Part shown: positions 52,274 through 64,000 of the stretch, piece by piece | Layout of the letters: each line of letters begins with the position of its first letter | How positions within the stretch are numbered: position 1 is the first letter of the stretch | Notes under the pieces: model-generated | Database searches by the model: none | What the model was told of the DNA's origin: nothing | What the model saw: the letters and a program-made list of their open reading frames with translations, nothing else | Program-made: the position numbers and the translations under genes | Assembly: GCA_009991955.1 (NCBI GenBank) | Contig: JAACWS010000022.1 | Span: forward strand, 58,839 to 122,838 | Length of the DNA stretch: 64,000 nt | Reading direction: 5' to 3' | Source of the DNA: Spirochaetales bacterium | Lineage (GTDB): Bacteria; Spirochaetota; Spirochaetia; DSM-27196; Salinispiraceae

Positions 52274-53342
52274 AAAATGCTCCATTTTTGACCCGGTAGG
52301 TAATGCGTTTTCCAGAAATATACTCTCGAACGTGTTCGTCGGGAAGGAAGGTATAGAATGCCTGGGAAAATTCTGGTAGGCATTGAAGAAATTTTTTTCT
52401 TCGTCCATCATCTAACTCGAGGAGGACGTCGTCGATGAGAAGCACAGGCTTTTTCCTTCGGTAGTCCGCAAGCAATCGGGCCTGGGCAGCTCGCAGAACG
52501 AGACTCACTAATCGAAATTGCCCCGTGGAACCAAGGGTCGAAAAATCCTGATCCCCATAAAAAAAGGTGAATTTGTCCCGGTGAGGGCCCCGGGTCGAGG
52601 TCTTTAAAAAAGAATCATAGTCTCGCTTTTTTTCTAGGAGCGAGAGTACATCGAGTTCTTGGGGATTATCGCCCCAACTTGGGATGTAACGAATTTCCAG
52701 GGGAAGAGGTAGATCAGATACGTAAGAAAAGATATCTGCAAACACTTTATTAAAAGAATCTACCAACCCTTCGCGAGCAGCTTGCAGGGGTAGTCCGTGG
52801 ACTACCAGCTGATGGTCGTAGACTGGAAGTAAGTCAACACGACCATCTTTGAGAATTTGGTTGCGGGTCTTAAGAATTCGAGTGTACCGACGAAGATGGT
52901 CAAGAAATGTAGGGTCAACCATACTACTAGTTTGATTAAAGAACCATCGCTGAACTTCCGGTGGACCTTTCACGAATTCTATATCCTCGTGGCTAAATAC
53001 CACACAGGGAATCATATCTACCAACTGGGAGCGATCTTTCATGACCTCACCATTCAGAGTAATAGTTTTTTTCCCCTTTTCAATTTTGATCGATAGAGTA
53101 CTCGATCCTCGATCGTCATTCCACGTACCCGACACTGCCATCTCTTGAGTGTCGTGGAGAACAAGGTGTTCGTCTTTGCGGGTACGAAAACTTGAGCCGT
53201 AACAGAGGAAATAAATAGCCTCAAGAAAGTTCGATTTTCCTTGTCCGTTTTCTCCAATAAAAAATACCTGTTCACTCGGAACAGGTACAGTAGCATTCTG
53301 TAGGTTTCGAAACTGATAAAAGTAAATTGACGAAAATGACAC
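52257..53342 (-). CDS. recF: DNA replication and repair protein RecF
   Basis: 361 residues. Walker A in FFIGENGQGKSNFLEAIYFL (~28-47), signature motif STLGSTGQFRLVSL (~265-280) and Walker B VLLIDDVLLELD (~300-311) mark an SMC-like ATPase. RecF loads RecA on gapped DNA. GTG start with AAGG 7 bp upstream. Located after dnaN as usual. Confidence 0.96.
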   Translation of the reverse strand: MSFSSIYFYQFRNLQNATVPVPSEQVFFIGENGQGKSNFLEAIYFLCYGSSFRTRKDEHLVLHDTQEMAVSGTWNDDRGSSTLSIKIEKGKKTITLNGEVMKDRSQLVDMIPCVVFSHEDIEFVKGPPEVQRWFFNQTSSMVDPTFLDHLRRYTRILKTRNQILKDGRVDLLPVYDHQLVVHGLPLQAAREGLVDSFNKVFADIFSYVSDLPLPLEIRYIPSWGDNPQELDVLSLLEKKRDYDSFLKTSTRGPHRDKFTFFYGDQDFSTLGSTGQFRLVSLVLRAAQARLLADYRRKKPVLLIDDVLLELDDGRRKKFLQCLPEFSQAFYTFLPDEHVREYISGKRITYRVKNGAFYEESL

Positions 53343-53370
53343 TCGAGAACCTTAGGTATCCGACGGGTTT

Positions 53371-54477
53371 CTACTCGGTCTGCATTGGCATAACAATGTG
53401 GAAATAGTCTGCCTCGGGTACCGAATACAGGCTTATAGCCCGATTGGTTTCGGTAAACTGTATTTGAACATCTTCGCCCTCAATGACCCTAAGAGGATCG
53501 TTAAGGTACATAAAATTCAAGGCGATCCGCACTGTTGGGCCACTGTACCGGCAGGGTATATCTTCCCGAGCCATTCCAAGTTCGCTCTCTTCGCTGACCA
53601 GGGCCAGGTTATCGGGACTCAGGTCCAGATATATGCGTCTGGATTTTTCGACCATGAGACCAACCCGGCGTAAGGCTTCGTTCAACTCTCCCCGCCGAAC
53701 CAAAACCGTATGTTCTTGTTTTTCAGGAATAACCCTTTGGTAGTTCGGAAACTGACCCTCGATAAGGGCAGTAGAAATTTTCTGGCTATCAAACTCTGCA
53801 AACAGATGCTTGTCGGTTATTGCTAACTGGAGTGTTCCTTCGCCCGATGCAAGTTTCCGAATCAGGTTAAGAATCTTCGGCGGAATTATGACCCCGGAAA
53901 AATCCGGCAGATTTCCGTCGGTTTCTTTTGCAATATATGAAAGCCGGCGACCGTCGGTAGCAACCATAATAAGTGTTCGATCTTGTTTTTCTAAATACAC
54001 ACCGTTCATGAAATAACGAGTTTCGTCGTCGGAAACCGCAAAAACTGTTTGGCTAATCATTTCGATCATGTCCGACTGGCGGAGCGAAAAGAATAAATCT
54101 GGATCGGCCCATTGGGTTTCGGGGAACTTATCGGCTCCCATGTTCTTTAGGCGAAAATCAATATTTGTTTTGAAGAGGGGTTTTATAATAAACCGTTCGT
54201 GGTCGAGCAGTTCAAATTGCACTTCTCCCGGTGGTAAAGAACGAAGAATTCCTAGAACCCTATCACAGAAAACCGTAGTAATTCCTGGGGTTTGAACCTC
54301 AACGGGAATCCTCGTTTCGAAGCTCACTTTGAGATCGGTAGCCTTGAGAAGAAGGGAGTTTTGATTAGCCTCTAAAAGTACGTAGGACAAAATGGACAAG
54401 GCATTTCGGGAGGATACAATTTCCTGGGCTGTTTGAAATTCTTTAATTATTACGTCTCGGTCACAGTTAAACTTCAT
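53371..54477 (-). CDS. dnaN: DNA polymerase III beta sliding clamp
   Basis: 368 residues, standard clamp length with three repeated domains; starts MKFNCDRDVIIKEFQTAQEI and ends with the canonical DYFHIVMPMQTE. Encircles DNA and tethers polymerase. AAGGAG precedes the ATG. It follows dnaA across the origin. Confidence 0.97.
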   Translation of the reverse strand: MKFNCDRDVIIKEFQTAQEIVSSRNALSILSYVLLEANQNSLLLKATDLKVSFETRIPVEVQTPGITTVFCDRVLGILRSLPPGEVQFELLDHERFIIKPLFKTNIDFRLKNMGADKFPETQWADPDLFFSLRQSDMIEMISQTVFAVSDDETRYFMNGVYLEKQDRTLIMVATDGRRLSYIAKETDGNLPDFSGVIIPPKILNLIRKLASGEGTLQLAITDKHLFAEFDSQKISTALIEGQFPNYQRVIPEKQEHTVLVRRGELNEALRRVGLMVEKSRRIYLDLSPDNLALVSEESELGMAREDIPCRYSGPTVRIALNFMYLNDPLRVIEGEDVQIQFTETNRAISLYSVPEADYFHIVMPMQTE

Positions 54478-54768
54478 GTATCGTCTCCTTTTTCCAGTAT
54501 ACCTTAAACCTGGTTGGTCTTCTACTGTCCTTTTACTTTCCTCCTGCTCTTCTATTACTGAATATATATTCTAGTAATAGTAGTAGTAGGGCCTGTGGAT
54601 TTGTGGATAACCTTGTAAGTTGTTGTTGGTAGTCGTTATATGACTAGAACAACTTGGCACTTTTTTCTCAAGGTTTATCCACAATTACCGATAGTGATGG
54701 GTTATTCCCTTAGAAATACTATTCTATACAGGGGAATACAGGGTTTGTCCCCAGGTTGTCGGGGACAG
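54478..54768. other. oriC: Chromosomal replication origin oriC (dnaA-dnaN spacer)
   Basis: 291 bp between dnaA and dnaN. On the minus strand a perfect DnaA box (TTATCCACA, 54602-54610) overlaps by one base a degenerate one (54594-54602), then a short GC run, then six DnaA-trios (plus-strand TAGTAATAGTAGTAGTAG, 54572-54589) and the AT palindrome GAATATATATTC (54560-54571). This is the box-GC-trio-AT order of the basal unwinding system described in Bacillus. Another perfect box lies at 54675-54683 on the plus strand. Confidence 0.85.
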
Positions 54769-58210
<3,442 letters not shown>

Positions 58211-58226
58211 GCCCAGGGAGTAGTAC

Positions 58227-60794
58227 ATGTCAGAAACCCAAGGAAGAATAATACCGATTGCTATCGAGGATGAGGTAAAAACCTCGTACCTGAATTATGC
58301 TATGTCGGTTATCGTGTCCCGGGCCTTACCGGACGTAAGAGATGGTCTCAAACCCGTTCATAGAAGGATCCTCCACGGTATGAACGAAATGGGCCTTCGA
58401 TCGGATAAAGCGCCGAAGAAGAGTGCCAGAATCGTCGGAGACGTCTTGGGTAAGTTCCACCCCCACGGCGACCAGAGTGTTTACGATGCCTTGGTTCGAT
58501 TAGCCCAAGAGTTCTCGATGCGATATCCTCTGGTGAATGGCCAGGGGAACTTTGGAAGTGTCGACGGCGATCCACCAGCGGCTATGCGGTATACCGAAGC
58601 GAGAATGCACAAACTCGCCGAAGAAATGCTTCGAGACATAAAAAAAGAAACCGTAGACTTTGTTCCTAACTACGATGACTCCATGGAAGAACCCTCGGTT
58701 CTCCCTGCAGCACTACCCTACCTCTTGGTTAATGGAGCCAGTGGAATTGCCGTAGGAATGGCAACAAACATCCCTCCCCACAACCTCAATCAGGTGTCGA
58801 ACGCAATTGCCGCCTATATCGATAACCCCGACATTGGACTCGAAGGGCTCATGGAGCACGTGACAGGGCCGGACTTTCCGACTGGGGGAATCATCTTTGG
58901 AAAAAGAGGGATCCGCCAAGCCTACGCTACTGGCCGAGGAAAGGTAACCGTCCGATCGAAATTTTCTATTGAATCGATGGCCTCGGGTCGGGATGTCATC
59001 CTTATTCACGAGATTCCCTATCAGGTTAACAAGGCCAATTTGATCATTCGGATTTCTGAACTCGTTCAGGAAAAGGTCATCGACGGCATTAGCGACCTTC
59101 GAGATGAATCGGACCGGGATGGAATGCGCATTGTCATTGAACTCAAGCGGGGCACCAGCCCAAAAATCATTCTGAACCAACTCTTTAGCCATACCCAATT
59201 GCAGGTAAACTTTAACGTAAATAGCCTGGCCTTGGTCAACGGAAAACCCCAGGTACTGACCCTGAAGGATATGATCGTTCATTTTGTAGCCCACCGGAAA
59301 GAAGTCATCGTTCGGCGGACAAAGTACGACCTTCGGAAGGCCGAAGAACGAGCCCACATCCTCGAAGGTCTCAAGATTGCCCTGGAGAACATCGACGAAG
59401 TCATAAAGATCATCAAGGAGTCCGAGAGTGTAGACTCCGCTCGTAGTCGACTACGGGCCCGATTTGAGCTTTCGGAACTTCAAGCCCAGGCTATTTTGGA
59501 TATGCGTCTGCAAAAGCTCACCAGTCTTGAGACACGAAAGATTCTCGAAGAGCTTCGGGAGCTCATGGCTCTTATTCAGGAACTCAAAGACCTTTTGGCC
59601 AGCGAAGAAAAGATTTTGAGCGTAGTACGGAGCGAAACCCTCGACCTGGCAACCCGATTTGCCCAACCTCGAAGGACCGATATCGTTTTGGACGAGGTTG
59701 AAGAAATCAACATTGAAGACCTCATTCAAAAAGAAGATATGGTTGTCCTCATTTCAAATAAGGGATACATAAAACGAGTACCCTTCTCCTCCTACCGCAT
59801 TCAAGCCCGGGGAGGAAGAGGATCGTCGTCTGCCACCTTGCGGGATGACGACTTCATACAACAAATTTTTGTCGCCAGCACCCACGACATGATTATGATC
59901 CTTTCCTCGGAAGGAAAAGCCTACTGGCTCAAGGTGCACGAAGTACCCGAAGGTTCCCGGACCAGCAAGGGTCAACATATCCGTGGCCTCCTGCAAATTA
60001 GCGCCAACGAAGATGTGGCCGCGGTGGTAAGTCTTAAGTCTTTTTCCGACGACGAGTTCATCTTCTTTGCAACCAGTCGTGGAAGGGTCAAGAAAGTAAA
60101 AACCAGCGAGTTCCGGAACGCAAAAACCCGAGGTATTGCGGCCATAGGCCTTGAAGGTGACGACAAAATTGTTTCAGCTATTCTTACAACCGGGGAGCAA
60201 GACATTCTTCTGGTATCCCGGCGCGGCCGAGGACTACGCTTTGCTCAAAACACCGTTCGAGTAATGGGCCGGACGGCCAAGGGAGTTGGGGGTATGAACC
60301 TTCGATCTACCGATGAGCTTTCGGGAGCCCTGGAAGTTACCGACGAGACAAACATTCTCATGATAACCGAATTTGGCCGGGGCAAACGGGTTCTCGCGGG
60401 TGAATTCACTCCCCATGGGAGAAACACCGGCGGACAACGGATTTATGCCGTAACACCGAGTGGTGGCGAGGTTATAGGAGCCTTAGGCGTGGCCGATGAA
60501 GACCAAATTATAATTATGACCAGCCACGGGACTACAATTAAGGTTCGGGCGAAACTTATTAGCCAACAAGGACGAAGCAGCCTGGGAGTTCGGGTCGTAA
60601 ATATCCAAAAACCGGACTTTGTTATCGGATTAGCCACCGCAGCCAAAGAGGAGGGAGACGAGGATGATGATCAAACTCCGGACCCAAATTTCATTCTCGA
60701 TGACCAACCGGTAGAAGAAACAGTCCCAGAGGACGATGATGAAGACGTAGCAGCGGTAGCCACCGAAGACGGGGAAGAAGAAACCGAGCAATAG
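58227..60794 (+). CDS. gyrA: DNA gyrase subunit A
   Basis: 855 residues. Catalytic Tyr lies in [10 protein letters not shown] near 120; the quinolone-determining region reads [17 protein letters not shown] with Asp (not Ser) in the position before Gln-Ser, then Ser. The C-terminal beta-pinwheel has the gyrase-specific GyrA box QARGGRGSS near 530. The last ~45 residues are strongly acidic ([22 protein letters not shown]). 16 bp after gyrB, same operon. Confidence 0.97.
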   Translation: MSETQGRIIPIAIEDEVKTSYLNYAMSVIVSRALPDVRDGLKPVHRRILHGMNEMGLRSDKAPKKSARIVGDVLGKFHPHGDQSVYDALVRLAQEFSMRYPLVNGQGNFGSVDGDPPAAMRYTEARMHKLAEEMLRDIKKETVDFVPNYDDSMEEPSVLPAALPYLLVNGASGIAVGMATNIPPHNLNQVSNAIAAYIDNPDIGLEGLMEHVTGPDFPTGGIIFGKRGIRQAYATGRGKVTVRSKFSIESMASGRDVILIHEIPYQVNKANLIIRISELVQEKVIDGISDLRDESDRDGMRIVIELKRGTSPKIILNQLFSHTQLQVNFNVNSLALVNGKPQVLTLKDMIVHFVAHRKEVIVRRTKYDLRKAEERAHILEGLKIALENIDEVIKIIKESESVDSARSRLRARFELSELQAQAILDMRLQKLTSLETRKILEELRELMALIQELKDLLASEEKILSVVRSETLDLATRFAQPRRTDIVLDEVEEINIEDLIQKEDMVVLISNKGYIKRVPFSSYRIQARGGRGSSSATLRDDDFIQQIFVASTHDMIMILSSEGKAYWLKVHEVPEGSRTSKGQHIRGLLQISANEDVAAVVSLKSFSDDEFIFFATSRGRVKKVKTSEFRNAKTRGIAAIGLEGDDKIVSAILTTGEQDILLVSRRGRGLRFAQNTVRVMGRTAKGVGGMNLRSTDELSGALEVTDETNILMITEFGRGKRVLAGEFTPHGRNTGGQRIYAVTPSGGEVIGALGVADEDQIIIMTSHGTTIKVRAKLISQQGRSSLGVRVVNIQKPDFVIGLATAAKEEGDEDDDQTPDPNFILDDQPVEETVPEDDDEDVAAVATEDGEEETEQ

Positions 60795-60807
60795 AGGTCC
60801 CCAGAAA

Positions 60808-61425
60808 ATGTTTCACGTGAAACACGAGCTAATTCTGACCAGTTCTCATCGAGTAGAGTTTGAAGAAAGGCGGTCCCGATTTATCGGGGTCGCTTTTTTT
60901 GTCGATTCTGAAAGGGCTTTCCGGGAGATCCTGGGGCAAATTAAAACCGAACTTTCTGGAGCGACTCACTACTGCTGGGCCTTCCAGATTGGTTTGGGAA
61001 ATACAAAGTCCCATGGAGCCAGCGACGACGGCGAGCCCCGGGGGACCGCGGGACGACCGATACTCGAGGTTCTCAAGGGTTCGGGAATTACCCAATGCGG
61101 AATATGTGTTGTTCGGTACTTCGGGGGCACCCTTTTGGGCACCGGTGGATTAGTTAAGGCCTATACCGAAGCCGCTAAGCGAGTACTTGCTGAGGCAATA
61201 TCCAAACCATGGATTCCTGGAGACGAGTGGCAGGTACAAGTTTCTTATGAATTTCACAACTTGGTCCTGGAGGTGTGTCGCCGTCTGCGGGTCGAGGTAC
61301 TCGAGGAAACCTTCGATGAGAGTATACACCTACATTGTTTTGTTCCTGAAGAAATCGAAGAAGATTTTGTGTCCCACATGGTCGATACTACTCGAGGGCA
61401 GGTGGTTCTGAACAAAAAAGAATAA
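60808..61425 (+). CDS. YigZ/IMPACT-family protein
   Basis: 205 residues. The UPF0029/Impact core is at ~10-125: RSRFIGVAFFVDSERAF, ATHYCWAFQIG, SDDGEPRGTAGRPILEVL and VVRYFGGTLLGTGGLVKAY. Function in bacteria is unclear; YigZ/YvyE-type proteins link loosely to translation or nucleic acid binding. The first residues MFHVKH are encoded by a parS site, an unusual constraint. Follows gyrA by 13 bp and ends at a terminator. No ribosome-binding site is obvious except AGAGG at the gyrA stop. Confidence 0.9.
   Translation: MFHVKHELILTSSHRVEFEERRSRFIGVAFFVDSERAFREILGQIKTELSGATHYCWAFQIGLGNTKSHGASDDGEPRGTAGRPILEVLKGSGITQCGICVVRYFGGTLLGTGGLVKAYTEAAKRVLAEAISKPWIPGDEWQVQVSYEFHNLVLEVCRRLRVEVLEETFDESIHLHCFVPEEIEEDFVSHMVDTTRGQVVLNKKE
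60809..60824. other. parS: parS chromosome-partitioning site
   Basis: TGTTTCACGTGAAACA, a perfect 16-bp palindrome identical to the broadly conserved ParB-binding site. It starts at the second base of the YigZ-family gene's ATG. About 6 kb from oriC, the usual zone for parS. Confidence 0.95.
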
Positions 61426-61450
61426 GGGGTGCTCCAGGCACCCCTTTTAT
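61426..61450. terminator. Bidirectional intrinsic terminator
   Basis: Stem GGGGTGC (61426-61432) / GCACCCC (61438-61444), 5-nt loop, followed by TTTTATTT; the opposite strand has a run of A before the stem. Separates the convergent YigZ-family and adenosine deaminase genes. Confidence 0.88.
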
Positions 61451-61465
61451 TTGGGAAATTATACC

Positions 61466-62518
61466 CTAATTTTTGTCCTTGAAATTCTCAATCTTCAGTA
61501 GGTATTGATTCCAAAGTTCGGTTTTTTTGGGGCCAGATAAAAAGCATGCATCGAGGGCTATTTTGTTTGCCTTTATTAAGTCGTCAAGAGTAAATCCGAA
61601 AAAGGATACGGTTTTCACGTAGTCGTCGGATAGAAGCGTATCCTGAATAAAGGGGTCATCGGAGTTGATTGTAACCGGTACCCCTGCCCTGAAGAGGCGG
61701 CCAAGGGGATGGGACTTTTCTTCTTCCCACGAACCGGTTTGGTAATTTGAAGTTATACACTGCTCGAGGGTAATCTGGTTATCGGTCAAATATTTTTGAA
61801 GTTCCGGGTCGTGGATTGCTGAAGTGCCGTGGCCGATTCTTTTGGCACCGAGTTCCTTGATAGCCGTCCAAATTTGACTTGAGGGAGTTACTTCGCCGGC
61901 ATGAATAGTCGCCTTTCGACCGTCCGCTTTTACGGCCTGGAAAAACTTCTTAAAAAGTTCGGGGGGAAAATTGAGTTCATCTCCTGCCAGGTCAATTCCT
62001 ACGATGTCGTTGAGGTTCAGCTTCATAAGCTTTCGGTACAGGTCGATCATCTCCGTCTCGTCTTGTTTACTTCGGTTGAAGGTGAGGAGGTAGGAAATAG
62101 ACATGCCGGTTTTTTTTGCTGCAGCGTTTGATGCCTTAATTACCAGGTCTGCAATTTCTATTCGGTCAAAATTATTCTGTAGGCTAAAGTGCTCGGGGCT
62201 AAAACGTAGCTCCAGGTGAAAGAGTCCATCTTCGGCCATTTCGAGGACTGAATCGTGACAAATGTCGTAAACGTCCTCGTAGGTTCGATACCAGTCGTTT
62301 CGGAATTTTGAAAGGAACAAGAGAAAATCTGGCTTTCCGTTTTTAGGAAACTGTACGGTTTTTTTAAAGCTTTCGAAGTCTCGAGGAACATCTATTTTAT
62401 TTCGGGTAGCGATTTTATAGAGGGTGTTTAAAGAGAAGGATCCTTCTAAATGCCGATGGAGTTCTATTTTTGGAAAGGTTTGCATTATTTGGGGATCGAG
62501 TAGAGCCTGGCTATTCAT
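61466..62518 (-). CDS. add: Adenosine deaminase
   Basis: 350 residues. Metal and catalytic residues appear in order: the zinc His-x-His at FPKIELHRHLEGSFS (~15-25), HAGEVTPSSQ with His near 211 and Glu, RIGHGTSAI (His ~236) and NSDDPFIQDT with the Asp pair near 290. Converts adenosine to inosine; adenine deaminase activity is a possible alternative in this subfamily. GAGG precedes the ATG. Confidence 0.9.
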   Translation of the reverse strand: MNSQALLDPQIMQTFPKIELHRHLEGSFSLNTLYKIATRNKIDVPRDFESFKKTVQFPKNGKPDFLLFLSKFRNDWYRTYEDVYDICHDSVLEMAEDGLFHLELRFSPEHFSLQNNFDRIEIADLVIKASNAAAKKTGMSISYLLTFNRSKQDETEMIDLYRKLMKLNLNDIVGIDLAGDELNFPPELFKKFFQAVKADGRKATIHAGEVTPSSQIWTAIKELGAKRIGHGTSAIHDPELQKYLTDNQITLEQCITSNYQTGSWEEEKSHPLGRLFRAGVPVTINSDDPFIQDTLLSDDYVKTVSFFGFTLDDLIKANKIALDACFLSGPKKTELWNQYLLKIENFKDKN

Positions 62519-62629
62519 CGGGACCTCAACTTTCTTGAATTAGTATTACGGTGGTACTGCACATAATATTTATTATAGTCTAGCCCTCGAAGGTAAACTA
62601 CTTTTTTACGCCAAATTTGCCTAGAGACC

Positions 62630-63061
62630 CTAGAATTCTACCACTTTTTTGAGTTTTTGGGCTTCTAAAACTCTCAATATAGCTAAATCCGGCAGGGTAA
62701 TTGCGGAACTCTTGTCATTTAGAAGCTTTTTTAGCTCCTTTATGGGCACCCACCTCAGGCTATCGTGGTCTGTCGATTGAGTCGGCAGAACTAGTGGGTA
62801 GGCTTGAACTGCGGTGAGGGTAATTTGGGTATCGGCGTTTTCCCAAGTGTGGGTCATGAAGAGGCTCGGTTCTAGGATGCCTATACCAAGCTCCTCAAAC
62901 ACTTCTCTTTCGACCGCAGCAATTGCGCTTTCCCCGGTTTCAATTTTCCCCCCCGGAAGCTCCCAGAGCCCCGGATGGCTTTTGTGTCCAAGCCGTCTGC
63001 CTAGGAGTATCGATTCGTTATGGAAAAGAATCGCCGCAGCAATACGGAGTCGTTCTTTCAT
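62630..63061 (-). CDS. Nudix hydrolase, MutT-like
   Basis: 143 residues from ATG 63061. The Nudix box is ELPGGKIETGESAIAAVERE plus VFEELGI (residues ~34-60). The MutT-like pattern RIAAAILFHNESILLGRR and WELPGGKIE suggest an 8-oxo-dGTP diphosphatase or related sanitising enzyme. The ATG overlaps the stop of the TrhO-like gene (ATGA), so it is the second gene of that pair. Confidence 0.87.
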   Translation of the reverse strand: MKERLRIAAAILFHNESILLGRRLGHKSHPGLWELPGGKIETGESAIAAVEREVFEELGIGILEPSLFMTHTWENADTQITLTAVQAYPLVLPTQSTDHDSLRWVPIKELKKLLNDKSSAITLPDLAILRVLEAQKLKKVVEF

Positions 63062-63864
63062 GAACAAGAGTTACAGGCCTGGCCGGGTTTTCGGGGTTGG
63101 CCACACTCCTCACAGAGCTTCCAATCTCCGGGAATCAGGTCGGTCGTGAGGGCGACCCGATTGTCAAAAACAAAACAATCCCCTTCCCAGGCTACCTCGT
63201 CTTTTGGGGTCTGCTCTAAATAGTGTAAGATTCCACCCTGAAGGTGGTAGACCGTGTCGAATCCCTTTTCGAGCAAGTACGCACTTGCTTTTTCGCACCG
63301 AATACCTCCAGTACAGAACATTGCGACTTTTCTGTGTTTGGTCGGGTCAAGGTACTTTTCTACCTGGGACGGGAAGTCTCGAAAATGTCGGGTTCCGGCC
63401 GGACGGGCGCCCCGAAAGGTGCCTACCTCGTACTCGTAATCGTTCCGGGCATCGATGAGCACTACCTCGGGATCTTGGATAACCCGATTCCATTCCTGGG
63501 GACTAAGGTAGGTACCTACCCGTTTCCGTGGGTCTAGGCCCGGCTGACCGAGGGTGACAATTTCGGGTTTGATTTTGATTTTGAACCGGGGGAAGGTGTG
63601 CTTATTGTGGTAGGTGAACTTGGGATTGAGACAAAAGCTTTCTCCCCCGGGCCCCAAATCACTCTGTAAAAAATTCAATAGATCTACGAGGTTTTCTTTT
63701 GCGCCCGAAAGGCTCGAGTTGATTCCTTCGGTAGCTAGGATGATTGTTCCCAAGATATCGCGACCCTCAACAAATTGGTGGATTTCTTGGGCCACAAGTT
63801 CAGGATCGGAAACCTCATGAAAATCGTAGAAAGAAACGGTTGCGAATGGCAGATTCTCATTCAT
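63058..63864 (-). CDS. trhO: TrhO/YceA-type tRNA uridine-34 hydroxylase (rhodanese domain)
   Basis: 268 residues. The N-terminal acylphosphatase-like domain (1-95, GTIILATEGINSSLSG) is followed by a rhodanese domain (~115-215) with the active-site Cys in MFCTGGIRCEKASAYLL near 183. A C-terminal CEECGQPRKPGQACNSC tail could hold zinc. TrhO hydroxylates U34 of some tRNAs with oxygen. Family-based call. Confidence 0.9.
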   Translation of the reverse strand: MNENLPFATVSFYDFHEVSDPELVAQEIHQFVEGRDILGTIILATEGINSSLSGAKENLVDLLNFLQSDLGPGGESFCLNPKFTYHNKHTFPRFKIKIKPEIVTLGQPGLDPRKRVGTYLSPQEWNRVIQDPEVVLIDARNDYEYEVGTFRGARPAGTRHFRDFPSQVEKYLDPTKHRKVAMFCTGGIRCEKASAYLLEKGFDTVYHLQGGILHYLEQTPKDEVAWEGDCFVFDNRVALTTDLIPGDWKLCEECGQPRKPGQACNSCS

Positions 63865-63929
63865 AGTTGAGGGAATATATCATAGTTAGATTCTCAAATA
63901 CAGTACCCAGGGCAAACGCATATGACCTG

Positions 63930-64000
63930 TTAGGTAATAGGATCGGGAGAAAACAGAAGTTGTTCCAAATAGTCGTCGCGCATGAAGGCTATTTTTCTTC
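63930..64000 (-). CDS. C-terminal end of an unidentified gene (cut by window edge)
   Basis: An open minus-strand frame enters from the right edge and stops at 63930, giving 23 codons ending AFMRDDYLEQLLFSPDPIT. Codon choice is like that of the local genes, and the other frames are broken or odd. Too short to name. The 65 bp to the trhO start include an extended -10 (TGATATATT) for trhO. Confidence 0.5.
   Translation of the reverse strand, partial: RKIAFMRDDYLEQLLFSPDPIT

Noticed and set aside
60793..60802. TAGAGGTCCC at the gyrA stop, like the repeat element end
   Set aside because: Only about 10 bp match and there is no second end; probably chance within the gyrA terminal codons and SD.

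Overview
The window looks like the chromosomal replication-origin region of a free-living spirochaete, probably Spirochaetales. The order dnaA-dnaN-recF-dciA-rpmH-rnpA-yidC-jag diverging from gyrB-gyrA, an AspRS of archaeal type beside GatCAB, and a relic of a HAMP/chemoreceptor/PilZ protein all fit. The genus cannot be fixed by eye. Most genes left of the origin run leftward and gyrBA runs rightward, so the dominant strand follows replication outward from about 54.6 kb.

Layout. 1-4973: tripartite RND efflux operon (adaptor fragment, pump, TolC-like channel). 5.0-10.95 kb: receiver/SpoIIE phosphatase, DJ-1/PfpI protein, two exported lipase-like paralogues, and a MarR regulator plus methyltransferase behind a perfect palindromic operator. 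11.0-14.2 kb: AlgF/AlgI/AlgJ-like polysaccharide O-acetylation cassette. 14.2-23.1 kb: alpha-glucan genes (very large GH13 protein, LacI regulator, GH4 glycosidase, MalQ) with mazG among them. 23.2-30.1 kb: glutaredoxin-like protein, Pth, EamA transporter, then acyl-CoA ligase / response regulator / PDZ protein / sensor kinase in one leftward unit. 30.1-38.2 kb: gatCAB-aspS-csaA operon, a GNAT-methyltransferase fusion, and two decayed genes (SGNH hydrolase, HAMP-MCP-PilZ). 38.2-43.9 kb: two probable structured RNAs with their own promoters and terminators, a repeat with terminal inverted repeats, a GH63-like glycosidase, a phosphotriesterase relic, NudC, a UbiA/MenA-type prenyltransferase, a LysA-type decarboxylase and a DUF4342 protein. 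43.9-48.2 kb: glycine cleavage operon gcvT-gcvH-gcvPA-gcvPB. 48.2-61.4 kb: origin genes, oriC with a DnaA-trio module, and a perfect parS site. 61.4-64 kb: adenosine deaminase, MutT-like Nudix and TrhO-like proteins, and the end of another gene at the right edge.

Two themes stand out. (i) Several genes without a Shine-Dalgarno have a promoter whose -10 ends only about 5-9 nt before the start codon, which suggests leaderless mRNAs. (ii) Intergenic DNA is not empty: it holds two copies of a ~95-bp inverted-repeat element, two candidate small or leader RNAs and three gene relics that ordinary gene calling would miss or mis-start.
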